Shown here: one piece after another, positions 51,065 to 58,676 of the stretch
Numbering within the stretch: position 1 is the stretch's first letter
Layout of the letters: every line of letters begins with the position of its first letter
Source: Mycobacterium conspicuum
GTDB taxonomy: Bacteria > Actinomycetota > Actinomycetes > Mycobacteriales > Mycobacteriaceae
NCBI RefSeq assembly: GCF_010730195.1
Contig: NZ_AP022613.1
Coordinates: 4,340,001-4,404,000, forward strand
DNA: 64,000 bases
Direction: 5' to 3'
Program-made: the position numbers and the translations under genes
Notes under the pieces: model-generated
Database searches by the model: none
Seen by the model: only the letters and a program-made list of their open reading frames with translations
What the model was told of the DNA's origin: nothing

Positions 51065-53158
51065 GTGCCGATTCGATGGGACGTCCCTCAGCACGCGGCC
51101 GCCCTGGAGCAGTTGGATGCCGCGTTGGACACCGGGCCCGGTGCGGTCGTCCTCGGTCCAGACGGCGTCGGCAAATCCACGTTGGCCCGGCTGGCCGCCG
51201 AACACTTCGTCGACGCCCACCCGTCGACGCCGGTGCACTGGGTCACCGGCACCCCGACCGAGCGTGTGGTCCCGTTCGGCGCGTTCAGTCATCTGATCGG
51301 GATCGCGGAGCTCGGCAAGCCGGCCGCGTTGCTGCGGGCGGCGCGCGCGTCGCTGGGCGGTGATCTGCTGCTCATCGTCGATGACGCGCACGACCTGGAC
51401 ATCCTGTCGGCCACGCTCGTCTACCAACTGGCGTTGGCCCGTTCGGCCCGGATGATCGTCACGGCCCGCGCCGAGGTGGCGCCGGACGCCATCGCCGCGC
51501 TGTGGACCGACGGCGTGTTGGAGCGCATCGACGTCGCGGGCGAGTCATCGGGGCCGGCCGACATCGACGAGTTCATCGCCGAGCTGCCCGCGCCGGCGCG
51601 GGCGGTGCTGGACTATCTGTGCGTCGAGGAGCCGCTGTCGCTGGCCGACCTCACCACTCTCGCCGGCGACGGCGCGGTGGACGAGGCGGTGGAATGGGGC
51701 GCGGCGGAGACCCGGGTCCGCAGCATCGGGGACCCGCCCGTCGTGTACACCGCGCACCCGCTGTTCGCCGAGCGGGCGCGGGCCTTCCTCGGCGACGACG
51801 GCGCCCGGCGGCGCCGCACCGACGTGGTCGCGCTGCGCGCGCAGCATCCGCCCGAGCACCTCAGCGACCGGCTGCGGCTGGCGTCGCTGGCGGTGGACAG
51901 CGACGCGCCGCAGCCGGTGGCCGAGGTGATCGAGGCCGCGCAGCAGGCGCTGCGGTTGGGCGACCTCGCGCTGGGCGAACGGTTGGCCCGCTCGGCTTTG
52001 GCGCGCGCCGGCTCGTTGGCGGCGCGACTGGCGCTGGCGCAGTCGGTGGCGTTCCAGGGCCGCGGCCGCGAGGCCGACGCGCTGCTGGCTTCCGCCGAGC
52101 CGTCAACCGAGCCGGATCTGATCGCCTGGACGCTGCTGCGGGCGGCCAACCAATTCTTCATGCTCGGCGAACCGGAGCGGGCCACGGCGTTCCTGCGGAC
52201 CGTTCGCGGTCGGATCACCGATGCGGGCCCGCGCGTCACCCTCGACGCGCTGAGCGCGACCTTCGCGATGAACGCCGGCAACGTCGGGCGCGCCGTCGAC
52301 ATCGCCAATGGGGTGCTGGCGTCGCCGTCGGCCGATGACCAGGCGGTGGCCTGGGCGGGCAGCGCGGCGGCGCTGTGCGCGGCCCGGCAGGGTCGTCTCG
52401 GCGACGTCGAGCCGCTGGCGCAGCGCGCGCTGGCCGCCGAACATCCCGGGGTGCTGCGCTTCACCATCGGGCTGAGCCAGGTCACCGCGTTGCTGATGGC
52501 GGGCCGGTTGGATGAGGCGCGCGAACTCGCCCAGCAATTCACCGACTTCGCCGAGCTGCAGCAGCCGGGCCGTGCCATTGGCGAGGTGCTGTTGGCCCAC
52601 GTGCTGCTCGCCAGCGGCGAATTCGCCCATGCGACAGCACTTCTCGGTCCCGCGGCCACCGCGTTGGAACGCACCGGCTACTCGTGGGGGCCGCTGTCGC
52701 TGATGCTGCTCGCTTCCGCGCTGGCGCAGCAGAACGACATACCCGGGTCGGCAAAAGCCTTGCGGCGCGCCGAAACCCGACATGGGACCAAGTCGGCGTT
52801 GTTCATCCCGGAGCTCGGTGTGGCGCGCGCCTGGTGCCGGGCGGCCGCGCGCGACGCCACCGGCGCGATCAGCGCGGCGCGCGAGGCCGCCCGGATGGCC
52901 GAGCGCGCCGGCCAGTCGGCGGTGGCGCTGCGGGTCTATCACGACTCGGTGCGCCTGGGTGACGTCCGCGCGGTGGACGCGGTGACAAGGTTGGCCGCCG
53001 AAATCGACTGCGCCGTGGGCAACCTCGTCGTCAGGCATGCGCGCGCACTGGCCGGCGGCGATCGTGACGCGCTGGCGGCGGTGGCGGAGGACTTCGCGGC
53101 GACCGGGATGCACGCGGCCGCGGCCGATGCCGCGGCACAGGCACGACGCGACCGATAG
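51065..53158 (+). CDS. AAA/STAND-type ATPase without DNA-binding domain (Rv1204c-like)
   Basis: 697 residues. P-loop VLGPDGVGKSTLAR at 29-42, Walker B LLLIVDDAHD at about 100-109, RMIVTARAE as sensor region, then a long Ala/Leu-rich helical repeat region resembling the TPR-like sensor of LuxR-type (LAL/MalT) regulators. The C-terminus (HAAAADAAAQARRDR) lacks a LuxR helix-turn-helix, so it is not a complete LAL regulator. It is longer than the 562 residues I recall for Rv1204c. GTG start at 51065. Role unknown, perhaps signalling. Confidence 0.85.
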   Translation: MPIRWDVPQHAAALEQLDAALDTGPGAVVLGPDGVGKSTLARLAAEHFVDAHPSTPVHWVTGTPTERVVPFGAFSHLIGIAELGKPAALLRAARASLGGDLLLIVDDAHDLDILSATLVYQLALARSARMIVTARAEVAPDAIAALWTDGVLERIDVAGESSGPADIDEFIAELPAPARAVLDYLCVEEPLSLADLTTLAGDGAVDEAVEWGAAETRVRSIGDPPVVYTAHPLFAERARAFLGDDGARRRRTDVVALRAQHPPEHLSDRLRLASLAVDSDAPQPVAEVIEAAQQALRLGDLALGERLARSALARAGSLAARLALAQSVAFQGRGREADALLASAEPSTEPDLIAWTLLRAANQFFMLGEPERATAFLRTVRGRITDAGPRVTLDALSATFAMNAGNVGRAVDIANGVLASPSADDQAVAWAGSAAALCAARQGRLGDVEPLAQRALAAEHPGVLRFTIGLSQVTALLMAGRLDEARELAQQFTDFAELQQPGRAIGEVLLAHVLLASGEFAHATALLGPAATALERTGYSWGPLSLMLLASALAQQNDIPGSAKALRRAETRHGTKSALFIPELGVARAWCRAAARDATGAISAAREAARMAERAGQSAVALRVYHDSVRLGDVRAVDAVTRLAAEIDCAVGNLVVRHARALAGGDRDALAAVAEDFAATGMHAAAADAAAQARRDR

Positions 53159-53217
53159 ACAACCGTGACCCCGTCGTGTCGCTGCGGTGACGATGACCCC
53201 TCACTGTTTGCAGCACG

Positions 53218-54717
53218 ATGCGTATTCGTCGTGCCCGCGCGGGTGCTCTGCTCGCGGCCAGCCTGCTGCTCGCCGCGCTGACGGTCGACGCCCCGTCGCG
53301 CGCCGCGCCGTTCCCGAACGCGGCGCCGATCACCGGGCCCGCGGTCTCACCGCTCGGCCATGCCGGGCGGTGGCTGATCGACGCCGCCGGTCGCGTGGTG
53401 GTGCTGCACGGGCTCAACCAGGTGTACAAGGTCCCGCCGTACACCCCGTCCGCCGACGGATTCGGTGACGACGACGCGGCTTTCCTTGCCGCCAATGGGT
53501 TTAACGGGATGCGGGTGGGCATCATCTGGGCGGGGGTGGAGCCGCAGCCCGGCCAGTTTGACGACAACTATCTCGCCTCGGTCGCGCAGACCGTGCAGAT
53601 CCTGCAGTCACACGGCATCATCAGCCTGCTCGACTCGCATCAAGACCTGTACAACGAGATCTTCCAGGGCGAGGGCGCGCCGTCGTGGGCGGTCAAGGAC
53701 GCGGGACTGCCCAACCCGCAGCTGGGCTTTCCGGGCAACTACTTCGCCAATCCCGCGGAAAACGCTGCCTGGAGCGCCTTTTGGCGCAACGCCCCCGCGC
53801 CGGACGGGGTCGGGCTGGAGGACCACTACGCGGCGATGTGGGCGCACGTCGCCACCTACTTCCGCCGCAACCCCGGGGTTTTCGGCTACGAGATCTTGAA
53901 CGAGCCGTGGCCGGGCCCGGTGTGGCCGCCGTGCGTGAACCCGGTGCTGGGCTGCATCCAAAACGACGCCAAGTTGCGCACGCTCTATAACCGGGTGCTG
54001 CCGGCGATTCGCACCGCCGACACCACCACGATGGTGTACTACGAGCCAAACACGTTGTTCAGTCAGGTGATTCGCACCGACGTCGGCACCGTCGGCGACC
54101 CCAACACCGCGTTCTCCTTCCACGACTACTGCGCCGCCAACACCGAGCTGGGCACCGACGTCACCTGTAGCCAGCAGGACCAGGCGGTGTTCAACAACGC
54201 GCGCCGCTACACCAACGCCCGCGGCATCCCGATGCTGTTGACGGAATTCGGCGCCACCAACAACCTGCAAAATCTCGCCGGGGTCTTGCAGCGCGCCGAC
54301 GCCGACCGCGTCGGCTGGCTGGAATGGGCGTACACCGGCAACGACAAGACCAGCTCGTCGCCCACCGAGCAGGCGCTGGTCTTCAACCCCGCGCTGCCGC
54401 CGGTCGGCGCCAACGTCAATCAGCCTAAGCTGGCCGTGCTGGCCGCGCCCTATCCGCAGGTGGTGGCGGGCACCCCGACGTCGTGGTCGTTCCGGTCGGG
54501 CACCTTCCGGCTGTCCTACTCGCCGCTTCGGGCCGACGGTCAGGGGGTCTTTGGTCCCGACGCGCAGACGTTAATCTCGGTGCCGCCCGTGGAGTATCCG
54601 AACGGGTATCACGTGACTATTACTGGCGGACAGGCGGTTTCGATGCCCAACGCTCCCGTGCTGACAGTGGTGGCGGCCCCGGGCGCGTCGAGCGTCGACG
54701 TCGTCGTGACGCCCTGA
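53218..54717 (+). CDS. Secreted GH5 glycoside hydrolase (endoglycoceramidase-like)
   Basis: 499 residues. A Sec signal (RRARAGALLAASLLLAALTV, cleavage near SRA-AP) precedes a GH5 barrel: GRVVVLHGLNQVYK, MRVGIIWAGVEP, LDSHQDLYNE, acid/base Glu229 in YEILNEPWPG, FSFHDYC, and nucleophile Glu343 in LLTEFGA; a C-terminal beta domain follows. This is the endoglycoceramidase-type subgroup, which cuts between ceramide and glycan. In a mycobacterium it could act on host glycosphingolipids or its own glycolipids. It is not part of the M. tuberculosis Rv1202-Rv1204c order. Starts 59 bases after the AAA gene. Confidence 0.88.
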   Translation: MRIRRARAGALLAASLLLAALTVDAPSRAAPFPNAAPITGPAVSPLGHAGRWLIDAAGRVVVLHGLNQVYKVPPYTPSADGFGDDDAAFLAANGFNGMRVGIIWAGVEPQPGQFDDNYLASVAQTVQILQSHGIISLLDSHQDLYNEIFQGEGAPSWAVKDAGLPNPQLGFPGNYFANPAENAAWSAFWRNAPAPDGVGLEDHYAAMWAHVATYFRRNPGVFGYEILNEPWPGPVWPPCVNPVLGCIQNDAKLRTLYNRVLPAIRTADTTTMVYYEPNTLFSQVIRTDVGTVGDPNTAFSFHDYCAANTELGTDVTCSQQDQAVFNNARRYTNARGIPMLLTEFGATNNLQNLAGVLQRADADRVGWLEWAYTGNDKTSSSPTEQALVFNPALPPVGANVNQPKLAVLAAPYPQVVAGTPTSWSFRSGTFRLSYSPLRADGQGVFGPDAQTLISVPPVEYPNGYHVTITGGQAVSMPNAPVLTVVAAPGASSVDVVVTP

Positions 54718-54726
54718 TCCTGCGCG

Positions 54727-55119
54727 CTACCAAACGGTGACCGGGCGCGGGTGCTTATGGTTACGCATCCGTCGGTCCTTGGTCACCAGGCGCCACCCGT
54801 GTTCGACGGCGGTGGCATAGATCAACCGGTCGGCCGGATCGCCAGGGAACGTAGACGGCAGCGACACCGCGGCAGCGGCCACCGAAGGCGTGATCCCAAC
54901 GGTGCGAACGTCCTCAGCCAGCTGCTGCAGCCAGGACCGAACCGGGATCGCGAGTCGAATGCGGTCATGTTCGGCAAGCCATGCCAGTTCGAACCAGGTG
55001 ATGCCCGCAACCGCAAGCTCGTCGGCTGCTTCGACGGCCCGGCACGCGGCCTTGCTCAGCCGCTCGGGCTCGGCTGACCACCAGTGGACGACGTGGGAGT
55101 CCAGCAGCACCGTTGTCAT
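54727..55119 (-). CDS. PIN-domain toxin (VapC type)
   Basis: 130 residues with acidic PIN positions: Asp7 (VLLDSHVVHWW), Glu in GITWFELAWLA, Asp in FPGDPADRLIYATA and VTKDRRM. The expected ribonuclease fold is complete. ATG overlaps the antitoxin stop (ATGA). It is convergent with the GH5 gene, 9 bases apart. Confidence 0.86.
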   Translation of the reverse strand: MTTVLLDSHVVHWWSAEPERLSKAACRAVEAADELAVAGITWFELAWLAEHDRIRLAIPVRSWLQQLAEDVRTVGITPSVAAAAVSLPSTFPGDPADRLIYATAVEHGWRLVTKDRRMRNHKHPRPVTVW

Positions 55120-55343
55120 GAAGCATTCCAGGACACTCCGGTGGTAAAGAGCTTGTCCTCCTCCACGGCGGTGATCGCGACCCCGCCCAGCCGGCCCTTG
55201 AGGGCGCGGGCGCCAGGCGCCGAGACAAGCCGGGCCACGGTGCGGCCGTGCTTGGTGATTTCGATCTCCTCACCCTCGGCGACTTCGTCGAGCAAGGCAA
55301 GGATTTTCGCCTTAACCTCGGTGGCGGTCATAATTCTGGTCAT
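55116..55343 (-). CDS. Phd/YefM-type antitoxin (VapB)
   Basis: 75 residues: TATEVKAKILALLDEVAEGE, EIEITKHGRTVARLV, then a toxin-binding tail with VEEDKLFTTG. ATG at 55341-55343; the ATG at 55329 (MTATEV) is an equally possible start. Coupled to the toxin by ATGA. No palindrome stood out upstream. Confidence 0.82.
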   Translation of the reverse strand: MTRIMTATEVKAKILALLDEVAEGEEIEITKHGRTVARLVSAPGARALKGRLGGVAITAVEEDKLFTTGVSWNAS

Positions 55344-55485
55344 CTGGTCAGCATAGCGGTGCGCCCTTCCTGAACGCGGGGAAACCACCCGCGGGTCGGG
55401 CCGGCACCGTGCTAGGTCACGACGCCTATTGCGTCCCGGCACAACCGACAGACGCACCAACGGCTGACCTGCATCGCACCCGTAG

Positions 55486-55884
55486 TCAGATAGCGACCAC
55501 CCTGACGAGGCCGTCGAGTCCGGTGAAGTCTTCGGCGTTTCGGGTGTAAAGGTCGAGCCGGTTGGCGTGTGCGGTCGCGGCTATCAGCAGGTCGGCGAAT
55601 CGGCTTCTCGGCTTACGTCCCTCGCGGACCACGGCGGCGACGACGAGCCCGTAGCTGCGTGCGGCGGCGCCATCGAAGGGCAGCGGTTCGAGGAGCGATT
55701 CGACCTCTTGCAGCCGAGCCTGCCGCTTGGCGGCTTCCACCGGGTCGGCGGCCAGTAGCGGCCCGGCCGCCAATTCAGCGACGGTGATCGCCGATACCGC
55801 CAGCTCGTCGGGCAGGCCGCCGATCACGCTCGGATCGTGCCAGTCGACGACGACGGAGGTGTCGAGAAGACCCGACGACACCAT
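55486..55884 (-). CDS. PIN-domain toxin (VapC type)
   Basis: 132 residues. Asp8 in LLDTSVVVDW, Glu in ITVAELAAG, Asp in RFADLLIAATA and the NAEDFTGL end mark a complete PIN nuclease. ATG overlaps the antitoxin's TAA (TAATG). Second consecutive VapBC pair between the GH5 gene and dapE. Confidence 0.87.
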   Translation of the reverse strand: MVSSGLLDTSVVVDWHDPSVIGGLPDELAVSAITVAELAAGPLLAADPVEAAKRQARLQEVESLLEPLPFDGAAARSYGLVVAAVVREGRKPRSRFADLLIAATAHANRLDLYTRNAEDFTGLDGLVRVVAI

Positions 55885-56132
55885 TAGAGCCCCTGGTCGA
55901 TCAGCCGGTCCAGGTCGGCGCGGAATTGACGATGGTCGATGCGCACCGCGGCCGTCGCCAGCGCCGCGACGTCATCGCGGCTCACGAACGTGCGACGGCC
56001 GGCTCGGATCGGGCGAAGCTCGGCGACGGGTTCCCCGTTACGGGTGACCACGAAGGTCTCGCCCTCCGCGACCGCCTCGATCACCTTGGCGTTCTCATTG
56101 CGCAATTCGCGCTGCGGGATCGTCCGGGCCAT
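55884..56132 (-). CDS. Phd-type antitoxin (VapB)
   Basis: 82 residues: IPQRELRNENAKVIEAVAEG, FVVTRNGEPVAELRPI, then a helical toxin-binding tail RQFRADLDRLIDQGL. Typical Phd/YefM DNA-binding head. A perfect palindrome directly upstream is the likely autoregulatory operator. Confidence 0.87.
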   Translation of the reverse strand: MARTIPQRELRNENAKVIEAVAEGETFVVTRNGEPVAELRPIRAGRRTFVSRDDVAALATAAVRIDHRQFRADLDRLIDQGL

Positions 56133-56141
56133 CCGGGCAAG

Positions 56142-56160
56142 TGTAGCAAATAGTGCTACA
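56142..56160. promoter_or_regulatory. VapBC operator palindrome
   Basis: TGTAGCA-AATAG-TGCTACA, two 7-base arms around 5 bases, begins 9 bases upstream of the antitoxin ATG. A related GCTAC half-site follows at about 56165. Position and symmetry fit binding by a Phd-type antitoxin dimer. Confidence 0.6.
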
Positions 56161-56232
56161 TAACGCTACGGAGGAGGAAGGTGCTCTACGACGGCAGCTT
56201 TTGGGGCATCCGCACACGCCGATCCACACCGG

Positions 56233-57297
56233 CTACCCGCTCAAGTACCGCCGCAGCATCTCCACAGCCGCCGTGATCGCACTAACCGCCACCCGCTCGT
56301 CGCGGGTGTGCGCCAAATTCGGGTCGCCCGGCCCGAAATTCACGGCCGGAATTCCCAGGGCGGCGAACCGGGCCACGTCCGTCCAGCCGTACTTGGCCCG
56401 CACCTGTCCCCCGGCGGCCTCGACCAAAGCCTTTGCCGCGGGCTGAGATAAGCCCGGCAGCGCGCCGGCTGCGGAGTCGGTCAGCTCGATCGATACGTCC
56501 AGCCCGTCGAGCACCTCGTGCACATGCCGCAACGCGGCGTCCACCGAGCGATCCGGGGCGAACCGGAAGTTGACCGTCACCGACGCCGCATCGGGAATCA
56601 CGTTGCCCGCCACGCCGCCCTCGACCCGCACCGCGGACAAGCCCTCGCGGTACTCGCACCCGTCGATCTCGACGCGCCTGGGCTGATACGCCCCCAGCCG
56701 GTCCAGCACGGCACCCAGTTTGTGAATTGCGTTGTCCCCCAACCATGATCGGGCCGAATGAGCTCGAACACCACGAGCGCTCACCACGACCCGCAGCGTG
56801 CCCTGACAACCCGCCTCGATAAAGCCCGCGGTCGGCTCGCCCAGGATCGCCACGTCGGCGCGCAACCACTCCGGCAGCTCACGCTCGATGCGGCCCAAAC
56901 CGTTTGCGGCGGCTTCGATTTCCTCACAGTCGTAGAACACCAAAGTCAGATCGTGCGCGGGCTCGGCCACGGTGGCCGCCAAATGCAAAAAGACCGCGTC
57001 CCCGGATTTCATGTCCGCGGTTCCGCAGCCAAAGAGTTGGCCGCCCACCAAACAGCTGGGCACATTCCCGGCCACCGGCACGGTGTCCAGATGCCCGGCC
57101 AGCAGTACCCGCGATGGTCGCCCCAGCGATGTGCGCGCCAGCACCGCGTCGCCGTTGCGGATGATCTCGTAGCCGGACGTCTGCGCGCGCAGCGCTGCCT
57201 CGACCTCGTCGGCGATCAACGCCTCGGCGCGCGATTCGCTGGGGATGTCGACCAGCGCCGCGGTCAGCGCGATCGGGTCTCCACGTAGGTCCAGCAC
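56233..57297 (-). CDS. dapE: Succinyl-diaminopimelate desuccinylase
   Basis: 354 residues from GTG at 57295-57297 (VLDLRGDP), with a G-rich site upstream; the length equals that of Rv1202. M20 metallopeptidase fold: GHLDTVP with His69 and Asp71, GTADMKSGD, FYDCEEIE with catalytic and metal Glu125/126, and GEPTAGFIE. It hydrolyses N-succinyl-LL-diaminopimelate in lysine/peptidoglycan precursor synthesis. Divergent from dapD with 45 bases between. Confidence 0.94.
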   Translation of the reverse strand: MLDLRGDPIALTAALVDIPSESRAEALIADEVEAALRAQTSGYEIIRNGDAVLARTSLGRPSRVLLAGHLDTVPVAGNVPSCLVGGQLFGCGTADMKSGDAVFLHLAATVAEPAHDLTLVFYDCEEIEAAANGLGRIERELPEWLRADVAILGEPTAGFIEAGCQGTLRVVVSARGVRAHSARSWLGDNAIHKLGAVLDRLGAYQPRRVEIDGCEYREGLSAVRVEGGVAGNVIPDAASVTVNFRFAPDRSVDAALRHVHEVLDGLDVSIELTDSAAGALPGLSQPAAKALVEAAGGQVRAKYGWTDVARFAALGIPAVNFGPGDPNLAHTRDERVAVSAITAAVEMLRRYLSG

Positions 57298-57342
57298 GCC
57301 CCCAAGCCTAGTTTGTCGGTCGACCCAAGTAACCTGACCGCC

Positions 57343-58287
57343 GTGACTGGAGCTGCGGGAACTGGGCTGGCGACGCTGGCCTCCGACGGATCGATCCTCG
57401 ACACCTGGTTTCCCGCACCGGAACTGACGGAATCGAGCCAAAGCGCCACCACCCGACTCGCACAGTCCGACGTGCCCGCCGAGCTGGCGGCGCTGGTCGG
57501 CCGCGACGACGACCGCAACACCGAGACCATCGCCGTGCGCACCGTGATCGGCTCGCTGGACGAGGCGGCCGCCGACGCCTACGACGCCTACCTGCGCCTG
57601 CATCTGCTGTCGCACCGGCTGGTGGCGCCGCACGGGCTGAACGCCGGCGGCTTGTTCGGGGTGTTGACCAATGTGGTGTGGACCAATCACGGGCCCTGCG
57701 CGATCGACGGTTTCGAAGCCGTCCGGGCACGCCTGAAACGCAAGGGCCCGGTGACCGTCTACGGCGTCGACAAGTTCCCGCGGATGGTCGACTACGTCGT
57801 GCCCAGCGGGGTGCGCATCGCCGACGCCGACCGGGTGCGTCTGGGCGCGCACCTGGCGCCCGGCACCACCGTGATGCACGAGGGATTCGTCAACTTCAAC
57901 GCCGGCACCCTGGGCGCGTCGATGGTGGAGGGCCGCATCTCGGCGGGCGTCGTGGTGGGCGACGGCTCCGACATCGGCGGCGGAGCCTCGATCATGGGCA
58001 CGCTGTCCGGCGGTGGCACCCAAGTGATTTCGATCGGGAAGCGCTGCCTGCTCGGCGCCAACTCCGGGCTGGGCATCCCGCTGGGCGACGACTGCATCGT
58101 CGAGGCCGGCCTTTACGTCACGGCGGGCACGAAAGTGCTTACGCCCGAAGGCAATTCGATCAGGGCCCGCGAACTCTCCGGCGCCAACAATCTACTGTTC
58201 CGGCGCAATTCGGTGACCGGCGCCGTCGAGGTGGTCCCCCGCGACGGTCAGGGCATCGCGCTCAACGAGGACCTGCACGCCAACTAG
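57343..58287 (+). CDS. dapD: Tetrahydrodipicolinate N-succinyltransferase
   Basis: 314 residues from GTG at 57343, aligning with the Rv1201c start TVTGAAG. N-terminal domain, then a left-handed parallel beta-helix with hexapeptide turns (RIADADRVRLGAHLAPGTTV, VEGRISAGVVVGDGSDIGGG) and the actinobacterial GKRCLLGANSGLGI. It succinylates tetrahydrodipicolinate just before the DapC/DapE steps. TTG at 57313 would add 10 residues. Confidence 0.94.
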   Translation: MTGAAGTGLATLASDGSILDTWFPAPELTESSQSATTRLAQSDVPAELAALVGRDDDRNTETIAVRTVIGSLDEAAADAYDAYLRLHLLSHRLVAPHGLNAGGLFGVLTNVVWTNHGPCAIDGFEAVRARLKRKGPVTVYGVDKFPRMVDYVVPSGVRIADADRVRLGAHLAPGTTVMHEGFVNFNAGTLGASMVEGRISAGVVVGDGSDIGGGASIMGTLSGGGTQVISIGKRCLLGANSGLGIPLGDDCIVEAGLYVTAGTKVLTPEGNSIRARELSGANNLLFRRNSVTGAVEVVPRDGQGIALNEDLHAN

Positions 58288-58676
58288 CCGGAGTTCAGCG
58301 CCGGGCGCTCGTGCGTTTTGATGCACACAACTGCTTCCAGCTCAAAATTGGTGCCATCGAAAATCGCCCGTCGCCGCGAATCGAGGGCTCTACGCCGCGT
58401 GTCGGGGCCGGCAGCAAAAATTGCCCCGCCGTCAATGCTTAAACCGCGCGCCAGCGCAAAAAGATGAAGTAGTGCACTACTCGTGCCAACGCACTGGGCT
58501 AGTCCGATGATCGCCGCGTGGAGGCACTATGTCGCACCTGATGAGTTCCAACGCGGCTCATCGGAAACGTTTGTGTCCCAACAAGAACATTTTTGCCAAA
58601 TTCAACACAGATCCAAATAGCGCGCCTACTCTGCCGCTCGTCCAGTTTCGCGTATCGGCGCAATTAGGAGGACAAA
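58288..58676. other. Intergenic region upstream of the PE_PGRS gene
   Basis: 389 bases with no convincing gene. It ends in TTAGGAGGACAAA, an excellent ribosome site for the GTG at 58677. The stretch 58440-58640 is less GC-rich than its surroundings and probably contains the PE_PGRS promoter. Confidence 0.5.

Noticed and set aside
57298..58023. Extended dapE reading frame to 58023
   Set aside because: The upstream part is antisense to dapD; GTG at 57297 gives the M. tuberculosis length and start.
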